From Polaromonas vacuolata (lineage in GTDB: Bacteria > Pseudomonadota > Gammaproteobacteria > Burkholderiales > Burkholderiaceae_C), in the NCBI RefSeq assembly GCF_012584515.1, contig NZ_CP051461.1:3343501-3407500 (forward strand): DNA of 64,000 nucleotides, written 5' to 3'. Below the pieces are notes generated by a model. It was given only the letters and a program-made list of their open reading frames with translations, did not search any database and was not told where the DNA came from. Shown here one piece after another: positions 34,307-43,927 of the stretch (position 1 is its first letter; the number at the start of each line of letters is the position of its first letter). The position numbers were made by a program, and so were the translations under genes.

Positions 34307-35095
34307 TTACAGGGCAAGCTTTGATAATTGCTGAATGCGCTGCTCAATCAAGCCCCATACCTCACGCTTAGCCACCTCATCCGCGCCACTCCAGCCGCCT
34401 ATCTCGTTACCGGTGCGAAAGCAGCCTTCGCACAAACCAGTCTTGGCGCTCATAAAGCAAACCGAAATGCAGGGTGAAGGCACTGATTCAAAGTCGTTAA
34501 TAGAAGCAAGCCGCTGCGACACCAAGGCCATGGCGTGCGACTGTGCACTGAGCCGGCTGGCCATTGGCGCTGGATCGCCCGGCACCGAGCTAGTAACCGC
34601 CATATCAGCCACCGGCGCACCGGTCAGAAGTTCGAGTTCTTGCGGCGACATTTCAAACACCGCATTCGGGTGACCCGCAGCCGCCCAGACAGTTTCAAAG
34701 CGGAACAGCGAGCGATCAATCAAGGTTAGCACTGGCCCCGCATGGGCAAGCGGCGAAACACCACCAATCGAAAAGCCAGTTTTCGTTTTGACAAAATCTG
34801 CATCCGCGCGGCCCAGACGCTTGCCGTCGGCACAAACCAAAGCCTCGACTTTTTTCTCATCCACGCGCTGGTCGCCCGAGGTCACGACCAGTACCGCCGC
34901 ATCATCTGACTTGCGCCGAAAAATAATGCTCTTAGCAATTTGCCCCAGCGCTACGCCCAGACCATCCGCTGCTTGCTGCGCGGTGCGCGCAGCGGCACCC
35001 AACATGATGGGCATATTGGCATGGCCTCTTTCTTGCAACAAATTAGCCACGCGCTGCACGCTTTCAGGCAAAGCTATTAATTCAGAACCGCACAT
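34307..35095 (-). CDS. YbaK/EbsC-type aminoacyl-tRNA deacylase fused to a DUF1289 domain
   Basis: A 262-residue protein. Residues ~10-160 are a YbaK/ProX-like deacylase domain (LGQIAKSIIFRRKSDDAAVL, DFVKTKTGFSIGGVSPLAHA) that removes mischarged amino acids from tRNA. Residues ~205-255 are a DUF1289 domain with four Cys: SPCISVCFMSAKTGLCEGCFRTGNE is its hallmark and may bind iron or zinc. The two are usually separate genes. The ATG overlaps the stop of the HMG-CoA lyase gene (TAATG), fixing the start and showing cotranscription. Why a deacylase sits in a catabolic operon is unclear. Confidence 0.88.
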   Translation of the reverse strand: MCGSELIALPESVQRVANLLQERGHANMPIMLGAAARTAQQAADGLGVALGQIAKSIIFRRKSDDAAVLVVTSGDQRVDEKKVEALVCADGKRLGRADADFVKTKTGFSIGGVSPLAHAGPVLTLIDRSLFRFETVWAAAGHPNAVFEMSPQELELLTGAPVADMAVTSSVPGDPAPMASRLSAQSHAMALVSQRLASINDFESVPSPCISVCFMSAKTGLCEGCFRTGNEIGGWSGADEVAKREVWGLIEQRIQQLSKLAL

Positions 35096-36003
35096 TAAAA
35101 AGCCCTTTTGTTGAGCAAAGCCGTGGCCGCGCGCGAGTTGGGTTTGCGGCCTAAAAAGTCGCTGATGAATTGCCCTGCATCGACCAATTTTTCCAAATCT
35201 ATACCGGTCTCAATACCCAGGCCGTGCAGCATATAGACCACGTCTTCACTGGCCACATTGCCAGTCGCACCTTTGGCGAACGGGCAGCCACCCAAGCCTG
35301 CAACCGAGGTATCGAATTGCCAAACGCCTAGCTGCAAAGCCGCCAGCGTATTGCCCAGCGCCTGACCATAGGTGTCGTGAAAATGACCCGAAACATCATC
35401 AATAGCGTAGTGCTTTAGAGTTGCCTCAATCGCACGCTGAACCTTGATCGGTGTGCCTACACCAATCGTGTCGGCAATGCCCACATGCTGCACGCCTATG
35501 TCTTTCATCATGCTGGCCAGCATGGCCACGCGCTCTGGTGCAATCTCGCCCTCGTAAGGGCAGCCGACGGTGCACGACATGGCGCCGCGCACATAAATAC
35601 CTTTGTCGCGTGCGGCCTGCACCACCAGCGCAAAGCGTTGAATACTTTCTGCGATAGAGCAATTGATGTTGCGCTGGCTAAAGGCTTCGCTGGCTGCGGC
35701 AAACACCACAATCTCATCCGGCTTCGATAACAGCGCCGCTTCTAGGCCCTGCATATTCGGCGTGAGCACTGAGTAGCGCACACCGGTTTTGCGTTTGATG
35801 CCAGCCATGACTTCGGCGTTATCAGCCATTTGCGGCACCCATTTGGGCGAGACAAAACTGGTCACTTCAATCTCGCTAAGACCAGCGCTTTGCAAACGGT
35901 GCACCAACTCAATTTTGACGGCGGCTGGCACCGGCGATTTTTCATTTTGAAGGCCGTCGCGCGGACCGACATCAACCAGTTTGACTTTGGAAGGCAGATT
36001 CAT
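35095..36003 (-). CDS. liuE: Hydroxymethylglutaryl-CoA lyase
   Basis: A 302-residue TIM-barrel lyase: KLVDVGPRDGLQNEKSPVPA at the N-terminus (Arg/Asp of the active site), SCTVGCPYEGEIAPE, HFHDTYGQALGN with metal-binding His, and GLGGCPFAKGATGNVASEDVV carrying the catalytic Cys. It splits HMG-CoA into acetyl-CoA and acetoacetate, the last step of leucine breakdown. The gene precedes the YbaK fusion with a 1-nt overlap and follows a hydroxyacid reductase by 5 nt. Confidence 0.94.
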   Translation of the reverse strand: MNLPSKVKLVDVGPRDGLQNEKSPVPAAVKIELVHRLQSAGLSEIEVTSFVSPKWVPQMADNAEVMAGIKRKTGVRYSVLTPNMQGLEAALLSKPDEIVVFAAASEAFSQRNINCSIAESIQRFALVVQAARDKGIYVRGAMSCTVGCPYEGEIAPERVAMLASMMKDIGVQHVGIADTIGVGTPIKVQRAIEATLKHYAIDDVSGHFHDTYGQALGNTLAALQLGVWQFDTSVAGLGGCPFAKGATGNVASEDVVYMLHGLGIETGIDLEKLVDAGQFISDFLGRKPNSRAATALLNKRAF

Positions 36004-36008
36004 AAACT

Positions 36009-36938
36009 TCAGTATCCTCTAGACCTATCAACCACGCCGGCCAGACTGGCAATACTCGCCCCGCCCGCTAAGGCCTCAATCTTGCCGGCGATCTGGCTAA
36101 TACTGGCTTGACGCAAAGTACGCGCCGAAATATGCGGCGTGACGCTAATTTTAGGCTGCGACCAAAAGGCATGCGCTGCGGGCAAGGGTTCGGTGCGAAA
36201 CACATCTAGCGCCGCACCAGCCATGTGACCGCTGCCAATTAAATCGAGCAAGTCTTGCTCGACCAAATGCGCACCACGCGCCACGTTAATCAGATAGGCG
36301 TTAGGCCGCAAACGCGCTAAGTTTTCACGATTCAAAATATTTTCTGTAGCCGGTGTGAGCGGCAGCAAACAAATCAAAATTCGGCTGGCGGCGAGAAATT
36401 CTTCAAAACCTTGCGCACCCGAATAGCAGCGCACGTCGGGTATTTTTTTCTCTGATCGGCTCCAGCCATTAACTGGAAAATCAAACTGCGCCAACGTGCG
36501 GCTCACACGCTCGCCGAGTACGCCAAGCCCCATCACGCCGATCGGGAAATCCTCGCGCAAGCGCGGCTTGCGGTAAGCCCAACTAGCACTTTGCGCACCG
36601 ACGGAATAAACATCAAACTCACGCACATGACGAATAACCGCGTGGCAAACAAACTCCGCCATTTGCACCGACATACCCGCATCATCTAGGCGCACCAAAG
36701 GCACACCGGCCGGCAATTGCGAGCCTATCAGTGCATCAACACCGGCACCGATAACGAACATGGCTTTTAAATCCGTTTGCTCATCTAAAAATTGTTGCGG
36801 TGGTGCCCACAACACCGCATAGTCGGCAACTGGCGCGCCCGGCACCCAGTCATAAACATCAGCGCTTGGCAGGCAAGCTTTAAGACCATCAAGCCAAGGC
36901 TGGGACTGCATGCCTTGGCCGCAAAAAACAATACGCAT
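36009..36938 (-). CDS. ghrA: Glyoxylate/hydroxypyruvate reductase A (2-hydroxyacid dehydrogenase)
   Basis: A 309-residue D-2-hydroxyacid dehydrogenase. It has an N-terminal substrate domain starting MRIVFCGQGMQSQPWLDG, a Rossmann motif GVMGLGVLGERVSR (~135-148), and the catalytic set LINVARGAHLVE (Arg), ALDVFRTEPLP (Glu) and TPHISARTL (His). The Arg-Glu-His triad is complete. GhrA reduces glyoxylate and hydroxypyruvate with NADPH. Here it is embedded between the biotin carboxylase and HMG-CoA lyase genes, an unusual companion for a leucine operon. Confidence 0.9.
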   Translation of the reverse strand: MRIVFCGQGMQSQPWLDGLKACLPSADVYDWVPGAPVADYAVLWAPPQQFLDEQTDLKAMFVIGAGVDALIGSQLPAGVPLVRLDDAGMSVQMAEFVCHAVIRHVREFDVYSVGAQSASWAYRKPRLREDFPIGVMGLGVLGERVSRTLAQFDFPVNGWSRSEKKIPDVRCYSGAQGFEEFLAASRILICLLPLTPATENILNRENLARLRPNAYLINVARGAHLVEQDLLDLIGSGHMAGAALDVFRTEPLPAAHAFWSQPKISVTPHISARTLRQASISQIAGKIEALAGGASIASLAGVVDRSRGY

Positions 36939-36951
36939 ACTTATAACTTTC

Positions 36952-38943
36952 TCAAACCTTCATGGTGAGCAAATCCGCGCCCTCGGCCACCTGATCGCCT
37001 GGCGCATAGAGCAACTCTTGCACCACGCCGTCGGCGGGTGCTGCAATAGTGTGCTCCATTTTCATGGCCTCCATCACCGCCAAAGCCTGACCCTTGACAA
37101 CTTTGTCGCCAGCTTTGATCGAAAACGACACAACTTTTCCCGGCATAGGAGCGGTCAAGCGGCCGCCGCTGTCATGACTCTCGCCAGCGTGAGCTAACCG
37201 GTCTACGTTGACAATCCGGGTTGCGCCAATGCTGGAGAAAATATGCAGTACTTGTTTGTTTTTATAAACCGTGACGACTAAGCGCTGGCCAGCAAACTGC
37301 ACATCCAGCGTTTGCTGCGCAGCAGAAAAAACCAAAGCGCTACTGACATCACCAACCGACAAAGCCAGTGCGCCGTCATGCAAATATGTCAAGCTAGCGC
37401 GCACCGCTTGGTCTTGAAATTCAAAATCAAACAGCCGTGTCAACACGCCATGCGAAGACCAACCGTCACGTCGGCTAAAAGGATCAGCACCTTGTAGCGT
37501 GCGTTCATGTTGCAAGGTCTGCGCGACCGCAGCAGCCACCGCCAGCGACAAACCAATCGGTTCCTGATGAAATAAAACAGCCGCCTCACGCGGAATCAAT
37601 GCCGTGTCTAAATCAGCGTTGGCAAATGAAGCGCTGCGAACCACGTGGCGCAAAAACTGCACATTGGTGCTCAGCCCAACAATGTGAAATTGCGCCAAAG
37701 CCGCATCCATACGCGCCAAAGCCTCTTCACGTGTTTTGCCGTGGACTATGAGCTTGGCAACCATGGAGTCGTAAAACGGCGAGACGCTATCGCCTTCGCG
37801 CACACCATCGTCTATGCGCACATTGGCGCGCTCAAAACTGGTGCAAATCGGTTTACGGTAAACCAGTAGCGTGCCGGTGGCGGGTAAAAAGTTATTGTCT
37901 GGGGTTTCAGCGCAAATCCGCGCTTCAATCGCATGGCCATTGATTTGCAATTCGTGCTGAGCCAGTGGCAGCTTTTGGCCGTCGGCCACGCGGAGTTGCC
38001 ATTCAACCAAATCTAAGCCGGTAATCGCTTCAGTCACCGGATGCTCGACTTGCAAACGGGTATTCATTTCCATGAAGAAAAAATTCATACTGCCGTCGGA
38101 TTTTTGCTCGACGATGAATTCAACCGTACCCGCACCCACGTAGTTCACCGCGCGCGCTGCCGCGACTGCGGCTTGACCCATTTGCTCACGCATAGCGGGA
38201 CTTAAACCGGGCGCGGGCGCTTCTTCCAACACTTTTTGATGACGCCTTTGCACTGAGCAATCGCGCTCAAACAAGTAAACGTAATTGCCGTGGCTATCGC
38301 CAAAAATTTGAATTTCGATATGCCGCGGGCGCTGTGCGTATTTCTCAACCAGCACCGCATCATCGCCAAAACTGCTGATAGCTTCGCGCTTGCAAGACGC
38401 TAGGGCGGCATCGAAGTCTTCACTTTTTTCCACCGCACGCATGCCTTTACCGCCGCCGCCAGCGCTGGCTTTAATCAGCACCGGGTAACCAATTCGGTCG
38501 GCTTGGCTTTTAAGCAAGGCGGATGATTGGTCTTTGCCGTGGTAGCCAGGCACCAAAGGCACGCCAGCTTTTTCCATTAACTGCTTGGACTCAGCTTTTA
38601 AACCCATGGCTTTAATCGCAGACGGTGGCGGACCTATGAAGACCAAACCCACATCGGCACAAGCTTGTGCGAAAGCTTGGTTCTCGCTTAAAAAACCATA
38701 GCCCGGATGCACGGCTTGCGCGCCAGTAGCCAGTGCGGCTTGGATAATTTTTTCCCAGCACAAATAACTCTCACTGGGCGCACTTGCACCAATGTGCACC
38801 GATTCATCGCAGGCTTGTACGTGCTTGGCATTGGCATCAGCGTCAGAGTAAACCGCAACGGTTTTGATACCCATGGCTTGCGCTGTAGCGGCGACGCGGC
38901 AGGCGATTTCACCGCGATTGGCGATCAGTATTTTTTGAAACAT
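36952..38943 (-). CDS. liuD: Biotin-dependent acyl-CoA carboxylase alpha subunit (3-methylcrotonyl-CoA carboxylase type)
   Basis: A 663-residue subunit: biotin carboxylase domain (residues 1-450; MFQKILIANRGEIACRVAAT, ATP-grasp SAGGGGKGMRAV, EMNTRLQVEHPVTE), a middle BT domain, and a C-terminal biotinyl domain with AVMEAMKMEHTI, Lys ~629 being the biotin site. It carboxylates biotin for transfer by the beta subunit (41002-42609). Length and domain order match methylcrotonyl- or geranyl-CoA carboxylase alpha; the downstream HMG-CoA lyase favours methylcrotonyl-CoA. Confidence 0.9.
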   Translation of the reverse strand: MFQKILIANRGEIACRVAATAQAMGIKTVAVYSDADANAKHVQACDESVHIGASAPSESYLCWEKIIQAALATGAQAVHPGYGFLSENQAFAQACADVGLVFIGPPPSAIKAMGLKAESKQLMEKAGVPLVPGYHGKDQSSALLKSQADRIGYPVLIKASAGGGGKGMRAVEKSEDFDAALASCKREAISSFGDDAVLVEKYAQRPRHIEIQIFGDSHGNYVYLFERDCSVQRRHQKVLEEAPAPGLSPAMREQMGQAAVAAARAVNYVGAGTVEFIVEQKSDGSMNFFFMEMNTRLQVEHPVTEAITGLDLVEWQLRVADGQKLPLAQHELQINGHAIEARICAETPDNNFLPATGTLLVYRKPICTSFERANVRIDDGVREGDSVSPFYDSMVAKLIVHGKTREEALARMDAALAQFHIVGLSTNVQFLRHVVRSASFANADLDTALIPREAAVLFHQEPIGLSLAVAAAVAQTLQHERTLQGADPFSRRDGWSSHGVLTRLFDFEFQDQAVRASLTYLHDGALALSVGDVSSALVFSAAQQTLDVQFAGQRLVVTVYKNKQVLHIFSSIGATRIVNVDRLAHAGESHDSGGRLTAPMPGKVVSFSIKAGDKVVKGQALAVMEAMKMEHTIAAPADGVVQELLYAPGDQVAEGADLLTMKV

Positions 38944-38971
38944 GATTGATTTCTTTTAAAAAAAGTAACGC

Positions 38972-39763
38972 TTAAACTGCGCTATCTAACAGCCATGCGG
39001 GTTTGCGCTTTTGCAGAAAAGACTGCAAGCCTTCGCGCCCTTCTGGGCTGACGCGCACATCGGCAATCGCTGCGACGGTCATTTCAACCAAGGCTGGCGT
39101 AATCTCTTGAGCAGCCACGTCTTGGACTATTTTTTTGCACAAACCAACGGCGACAGGGCCGGTCTGACACAAGGCTTTTGTGATCTCAGCAACTTTGGCA
39201 TCGAGCTGATCGGCCGTTACGACTTCATGCACAAAACCCATGCGCAAGGCTTGGGCTGCATCGAAACGTTCGGCCGTTAGAAAGTAACGCTGGGCCGCAC
39301 GCACACCCATGGCGCGAATCACATAAGGGCTGATAGTCGCGGGCGTCAAACCTAGTCTTGCTTCACTCAAACAAAAGAAAGCTGTGTCAACACAAACCGC
39401 AATATCGCAAGCCGCTACCAAACCGGTACCGCCGGCGTAAACATCGCCTTGAATCTTGGCAATCGTCGGCTTGGGACAGGCATACAGTGTGGCCATCATT
39501 TCGGCCAACTTGGCGGCATCAGCAAGATTTTCTGCATGACTGTAATCGGCCATACTGCGCATCCAGTTCAGATCCGCACCAGCGCAAAACGCCGTGCCGT
39601 TAGCCGCTAGCACGATGCAGCGCACATCATCGCGCATCGACAAATCGTTAATTGCCTGAGTCACTTCAAGAATGACTTCATCGTTAAACGCATTGCGCAC
39701 TTCGGGGCGATTCAAACGGAGTTCGGCAACGCCTGCGTTAACTGTCAAAAGTAAATGTTTCAT
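38972..39763 (-). CDS. liuC: Enoyl-CoA hydratase, probably methylglutaconyl-CoA hydratase
   Basis: A 263-residue crotonase-fold protein: LRLNRPEVRNAFNDEVI, AFCAGADLNWMRSMADYS (oxyanion hole), and QGDVYAGGTGLVAACDIAV with the Gly-rich catalytic region. The GADLNWM string is typical of methylglutaconyl-CoA hydratases of the Liu/Atu pathways. The ATG at 39763 fits the family; a longer in-frame start at 39799 is not supported. It hydrates the carboxylase product to HMG-CoA. Confidence 0.88.
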   Translation of the reverse strand: MKHLLLTVNAGVAELRLNRPEVRNAFNDEVILEVTQAINDLSMRDDVRCIVLAANGTAFCAGADLNWMRSMADYSHAENLADAAKLAEMMATLYACPKPTIAKIQGDVYAGGTGLVAACDIAVCVDTAFFCLSEARLGLTPATISPYVIRAMGVRAAQRYFLTAERFDAAQALRMGFVHEVVTADQLDAKVAEITKALCQTGPVAVGLCKKIVQDVAAQEITPALVEMTVAAIADVRVSPEGREGLQSFLQKRKPAWLLDSAV

Positions 39764-39862
39764 GGCGTCTTCCCAATAACTACAGCAGCAACTGCGCAAA
39801 GCGCGCAGATTTTTTGGCTGGATTTTTCAAAGTAATTTCGCGCAGTGCGCAGCAGTGTTTTA

Positions 39863-40996
39863 TCAGTAGCGCTTGGCGACTTCGTCGAGCATGACCTCTG
39901 TTGCGCCGCCACCAATGCCGAGCACACGGGCATCGCGCCAGAGCCGCTCAATTGCGGTTTCGCGGATAAAGCCCATGCCGCCGTGAAACTGCTGGCAAGT
40001 GGTCAACACTTCATTGACCAACTCGCCAGTCAAAGCTTTGAGCATGGACACTTCCTGAACAATATCTTTGCCCTGTGTCACGGCCCACGCGCAGTGATAC
40101 ATAAACTGACGCGCAGCGCGGGTCTTGGCGTCCAGCATGGCGATGCGCTGACGTATGACTTGCTTATCCCACAGCGTGCCGCCAAAAGCTTGGCGTTGGC
40201 GCACGTGGTCTAGCGTCATTAACAAAGCTTGGTTGCAGTGGCTAACTGCCATGGCGCCCAATGCAATGCGCTCGGTTTGAAAATTTTTCATGACCGAATA
40301 AAAACCTTTGCCCTCTTCGCCCAAAATGTTTTCTGCCGGAATCCGCACATTGTCAAAAATCAGTTCTGCGGTGTCGGATGAAAGCCAGCCGGTTTTCTTC
40401 AACGCTCGACCGACGCTAAAACCGGGCGTGCCTTTCTCGACAATAAACATACTCATGTCGTGACGCCCTGGGCCAGTCTTGGCGGCGACGAAATACAGGT
40501 TGGCCAGCACGCCATTGGTGATGAACATTTTGGTGCCGTTAATCACCCACTCGTCGCCATCGCGTTTGGCGTTGGTGCGCATGCCGGCCACGTCGGAGCC
40601 GGCACCGGGCTCGCTGATACCGACGGCAGTAATTAATTCGCCACTCGTCACACCCGGCAGATAGCGGGCTTTTTGAGCATCTGTGCCGGCATGAAAAAGA
40701 TGCGGACTGGCCATGTCGGTATGGACTAAAACGGTGATGATGAAGCCGCCAAATGTCGATTGTGAAAGCGCTTCGGCAAACACCAAATTGGTCAGCGCAT
40801 CGGCTTCGCCGCCGCCATGCTCGGCGTCATAAGCCAGACCGAGCAGGCCGGCATCACCCATTTTTTTTAATACTTCGCGCGGCACAAAGCCTTGTTCTTC
40901 CCAGGCTGCTGCATAGGGCTCAACTTCACGCGCAATAAAGCGGGCCACTTGCTCGCGCAGTAATTCGTGTTCTGGGGTGAGGTAGATATTGTCCAT
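39863..40996 (-). CDS. Acyl-CoA dehydrogenase of the branched-chain acyl-CoA operon
   Basis: A 377-residue flavoprotein: N-terminal helices (TPEHELLREQVARFIAREVE), the FAD/substrate motifs [14 protein letters not shown] and WVINGTKMFITNG, and the C-terminal FHGGMGFIRETAIERLWRDARVLGIGGGATEVM. A Glu in NFQTERIALGAMAV lies where isovaleryl-CoA dehydrogenases keep their base. It sits between carboxylase beta and hydratase genes, the place occupied by citronellyl-CoA dehydrogenase in atu clusters. A separate, clear isovaleryl-CoA dehydrogenase is at 48815-49996, so this one may act on another branched or terpenoid acyl-CoA. Confidence 0.82.
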   Translation of the reverse strand: MDNIYLTPEHELLREQVARFIAREVEPYAAAWEEQGFVPREVLKKMGDAGLLGLAYDAEHGGGEADALTNLVFAEALSQSTFGGFIITVLVHTDMASPHLFHAGTDAQKARYLPGVTSGELITAVGISEPGAGSDVAGMRTNAKRDGDEWVINGTKMFITNGVLANLYFVAAKTGPGRHDMSMFIVEKGTPGFSVGRALKKTGWLSSDTAELIFDNVRIPAENILGEEGKGFYSVMKNFQTERIALGAMAVSHCNQALLMTLDHVRQRQAFGGTLWDKQVIRQRIAMLDAKTRAARQFMYHCAWAVTQGKDIVQEVSMLKALTGELVNEVLTTCQQFHGGMGFIRETAIERLWRDARVLGIGGGATEVMLDEVAKRY

Positions 40997-41001
40997 TTTG
41001 A

Positions 41002-42609
41002 TTACATCCTGAAGATGCCGAACTTGGTGTCCGGTATCGGTTGATTAAGGGTTGCAGAAAGTCCCAATGCAAGTACGCGGCGGGTGTCGGCCGGGTCAAT
41101 CACACCGTCGTCCCAAAGCCTAGCGCTGGAATAGTAGGGATGGGATTGGTGCGCAAACTGGTCTAACACGGGCTGCTTAAAAGCCGCTTCTTCTTCGGCA
41201 CTCCAACTGCCGCCGCGCAGTTCAATGCCATCCCGCTTAACAGTTGCCAACACGCCAGCGGCCTGCTCGCCGCCCATCACGCAAATCCGTGCATTCGGCC
41301 ACATCCACAAAAAACGTGGCGAAAAAGCGCGACCACACATGCCGTAATTACCGGCGCCATAACTGCCGCCAATGATGATGGTGAACTTAGGCACTTGCGC
41401 AGTCGCCACGGCAGTGACCATTTTTGCGCCGTGCCTGGCAATGCCTTCACTCTCATATTTTTTGCCCACCATAAAGCCGGTGATATTTTGTAAAAACACC
41501 AAAGGCACTTTGCGTTGGCAGCAAAGTTCTATGAAGTGCGCGCCTTTTTGCGCGCTCTCAGAAAACAAAATACCGTTATTGGCGATGATGCCGACCGGCA
41601 TGCCTTCTATGTGGGCAAAGCCGCAAATTAAGGTGCTGCCGAAACGGGCTTTGAATTCTGCAAACTCACTGCCGTCAACAATGCGGGCGATGATTTCACG
41701 CACGTCATATGGCTTGCGGGTATCGACTGGCACCACGCCATACAACTCGTCAGCCGCGTGCAGTGGCGGCTGAGATTCACGCAGTGTTTGCTCAACCCGC
41801 TTGGTCTTGTTCAGGCTACCGACTGACTGACGCGCCAGCGCTAACGCATGGGCATCGTTTTGCGCCAAGTGATCAGCCACGCCAGACAAGCGGGTGTGCA
41901 CGTCGCCACCGCCCAAGTCTTCGGCTGAGACGATCTCGCCAATCGCTGCTTTCACCAAGGGCGGTCCGCCAAGAAAAATCGTGCCTTGATTTTTCACGAT
42001 GATGGTCTCGTCACTCATGGCCGGCACATAAGCACCACCGGCGGTGCAACTGCCCATGACAACCGCAATTTGCGCAATCCCTTGGGCGCTCATATTGGCT
42101 TGATTAAAAAAGATGCGGCCAAAGTGATCGCGGTCTGGAAACACCTCATCTTGATTCGGTAAATTCGCGCCGCCGGAGTCAACCAAATAAATGCAAGTGA
42201 GGTTGTTTTGTTGGGCGACTTCTTGTGCCCGCAAATGTTTTTTGACGGTGAGCGGATAGTAAGTCCCACCTTTAACCGTGGCGTCGTTGCACACAATCAT
42301 GCAGTCCACGCCGTTGACCCGGCCTATGCCGGTAATCAATCCGGCGCCCGGCGCGTCGCCTTTATACATGGCGTAGGCCGCGAGTGGTGCGAGTTCAAGA
42401 AATGGCGTGCCGGGGTCGAGCAGCATTTGCACGCGCTCCCGAGGCGGTAGCTTGCCGCGCGCAATATGCCGGGCTCTGGCGACCTCACCACCACCACTGG
42501 CGGCTTTGGCCACTTGCAGACGCAAATCGTCTACCAAGGCCAGCATGGCACTGGCGTTGGACTGAAAGTCGGCCGAACGCGGATTGAGTTTTGTCTCGAT
42601 AACTGACAT
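41002..42609 (-). CDS. liuB: Acyl-CoA carboxylase beta subunit (methylcrotonyl-CoA carboxylase type)
   Basis: A 535-residue carboxyltransferase: residues ~25-270 form the N-half ([58 protein letters not shown]) and the C-half contains [34 protein letters not shown] and [12 protein letters not shown]. It moves CO2 from biotin to the acyl-CoA. First gene of the operon, facing an AraC-type regulator. Methylcrotonyl- and geranyl-CoA carboxylases share this architecture, and the pairing with HMG-CoA lyase favours leucine degradation. Confidence 0.9.
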   Translation of the reverse strand: MSVIETKLNPRSADFQSNASAMLALVDDLRLQVAKAASGGGEVARARHIARGKLPPRERVQMLLDPGTPFLELAPLAAYAMYKGDAPGAGLITGIGRVNGVDCMIVCNDATVKGGTYYPLTVKKHLRAQEVAQQNNLTCIYLVDSGGANLPNQDEVFPDRDHFGRIFFNQANMSAQGIAQIAVVMGSCTAGGAYVPAMSDETIIVKNQGTIFLGGPPLVKAAIGEIVSAEDLGGGDVHTRLSGVADHLAQNDAHALALARQSVGSLNKTKRVEQTLRESQPPLHAADELYGVVPVDTRKPYDVREIIARIVDGSEFAEFKARFGSTLICGFAHIEGMPVGIIANNGILFSESAQKGAHFIELCCQRKVPLVFLQNITGFMVGKKYESEGIARHGAKMVTAVATAQVPKFTIIIGGSYGAGNYGMCGRAFSPRFLWMWPNARICVMGGEQAAGVLATVKRDGIELRGGSWSAEEEAAFKQPVLDQFAHQSHPYYSSARLWDDGVIDPADTRRVLALGLSATLNQPIPDTKFGIFRM

Positions 42610-42791
42610 TTATTCTCCAAATTTTTGACCTATTTTTGGTCTATTGGCCGCCTGCGGCCAGCGCACCAACACAAGCCTTCTAGCTTACGCACAAGCGGCG
42701 TTGTCAGCCTGCCAGCGAGGTTGCAAATCTTGCCAAACTATTGCAGACTTCCCTTATGCGAAAAAAGACCATCGAGGAAGCGATAAGCACC

Positions 42792-43808
42792 ATGGACTCT
42801 CTCCACAATGCCGACAAAGCGGCCACGCCCATCGCTTTTGTCAAAGCCATTGTGGCGGCCTACAAAAATCGATCCATGAGTCCTGCCAAGGCCTTAGCGC
42901 TGGCACAGATTGCGCCAGAATTATTGCGTCAATCACTGGCTCACATCACGGCGCGGCAGATGGAGTTACTGTCTGCCGCGGCGATGCAAGAACTCGGCGA
43001 CGAGGCCTTGGGCGCTTTCTCACGTCGCCTGCCTTGGGGCAGCTACGGCATGCTGGCGCGCGCCTCCATCAGCTCACCGAATTTGGGTGTGGCGCTCAAA
43101 CGCTGGTGCCGCCACCACAGCTTGTTGACCGATGACATCACTTTAACGCTGAGCCATTCAAACAACATGGCCACGATCACTGTACAGGCCAATGCGCCGC
43201 AGCAAGAGTTCGGCTTGGTGCATGTGCTGCGCAATATTCACGGTCTGGCGAGCTGGTTAATTGACTCACGCATTGCGCTAGAGTCGGCACAGTTTCCATT
43301 TACCGAACCTGCGCATAGTGCGGTCTATCAACTGATATTTCCGGGACGACTAAGCTTTGACGCGGCGCTTGCTGAACTGCATTTTGATGCGCGTTATCTG
43401 GCACTGCCGCTGCGGCGCGACGAAAAAGCTTTGCAGCAAATGCTTAAACGCGCGCTGCCACTAACCGTTCAGCAATACCGGCGCGACCGACTGCTGGTGC
43501 AGCAGATCAGGCAAACACTTAGCGCGGACAGCCGCACAGCGCACACCGCGGAAAGCTTGGCGGCGCTTCTCAATATATCCTCGCGCACGCTGCACCGGCA
43601 ACTTCAAGAAGAAGGTGCATCGCTGCAAAAAATAAAAGATGAAGTGCGAACTGGAAAGGCCAAGGACTTGTTGCTGCGCGGTCACCAGCCCGTCAAGCAA
43701 GTCGCCGCAGCGTCTGGTTTTGGCAATGAAAAAAGTTTTATCCGGGCCTTTAAGCAGTGGACGGGTCAGTCGCCAGGGGAGTTCCGTCAGGCTTTGAAAA
43801 AGCCTTGA
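42792..43808 (+). CDS. AraC-family transcriptional regulator (arabinose-binding-like N-domain)
   Basis: A 338-residue regulator of the OruR/PtxR-like group. The N-terminal two-thirds resembles the arabinose-binding-like domain (PIAFVKAIVAAYKNRSMSPA, PWGSYGMLARASISSPNLG) and the C-terminus has two HTHs (TAESLAALLNISSRTLHRQL and PVKQVAAASGFGNEKSFIRA, ending WTGQSPGEFRQ). The start is uncertain: 42792 has GAGGAAG upstream at long spacing, while ATG 42756 and TTG 42741 have none. It is divergent from the acyl-CoA carboxylase operon across 182 bp and is the likely activator of that operon; no LiuR site is visible there. Confidence 0.83.
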   Translation: MDSLHNADKAATPIAFVKAIVAAYKNRSMSPAKALALAQIAPELLRQSLAHITARQMELLSAAAMQELGDEALGAFSRRLPWGSYGMLARASISSPNLGVALKRWCRHHSLLTDDITLTLSHSNNMATITVQANAPQQEFGLVHVLRNIHGLASWLIDSRIALESAQFPFTEPAHSAVYQLIFPGRLSFDAALAELHFDARYLALPLRRDEKALQQMLKRALPLTVQQYRRDRLLVQQIRQTLSADSRTAHTAESLAALLNISSRTLHRQLQEEGASLQKIKDEVRTGKAKDLLLRGHQPVKQVAAASGFGNEKSFIRAFKQWTGQSPGEFRQALKKP

Positions 43809-43927
43809 TGGCGGTTCATATCAAAGTTTACATCAAGGTTTGAGTGCAACTCAGAACGTGTAAAAAATAAACCCAACAAAACGCTTTTTAACCGCTACGA
43901 ATCTGGCAAAAAATCCTGCTAATGGAC

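Noticed and set aside
42603..42791. LiuR-type palindrome in the promoter of the acyl-CoA carboxylase operon
   Set aside because: I searched this gap for TTGACGT/ACGTCAA halves and found none, so LiuR control of that operon is not claimed.
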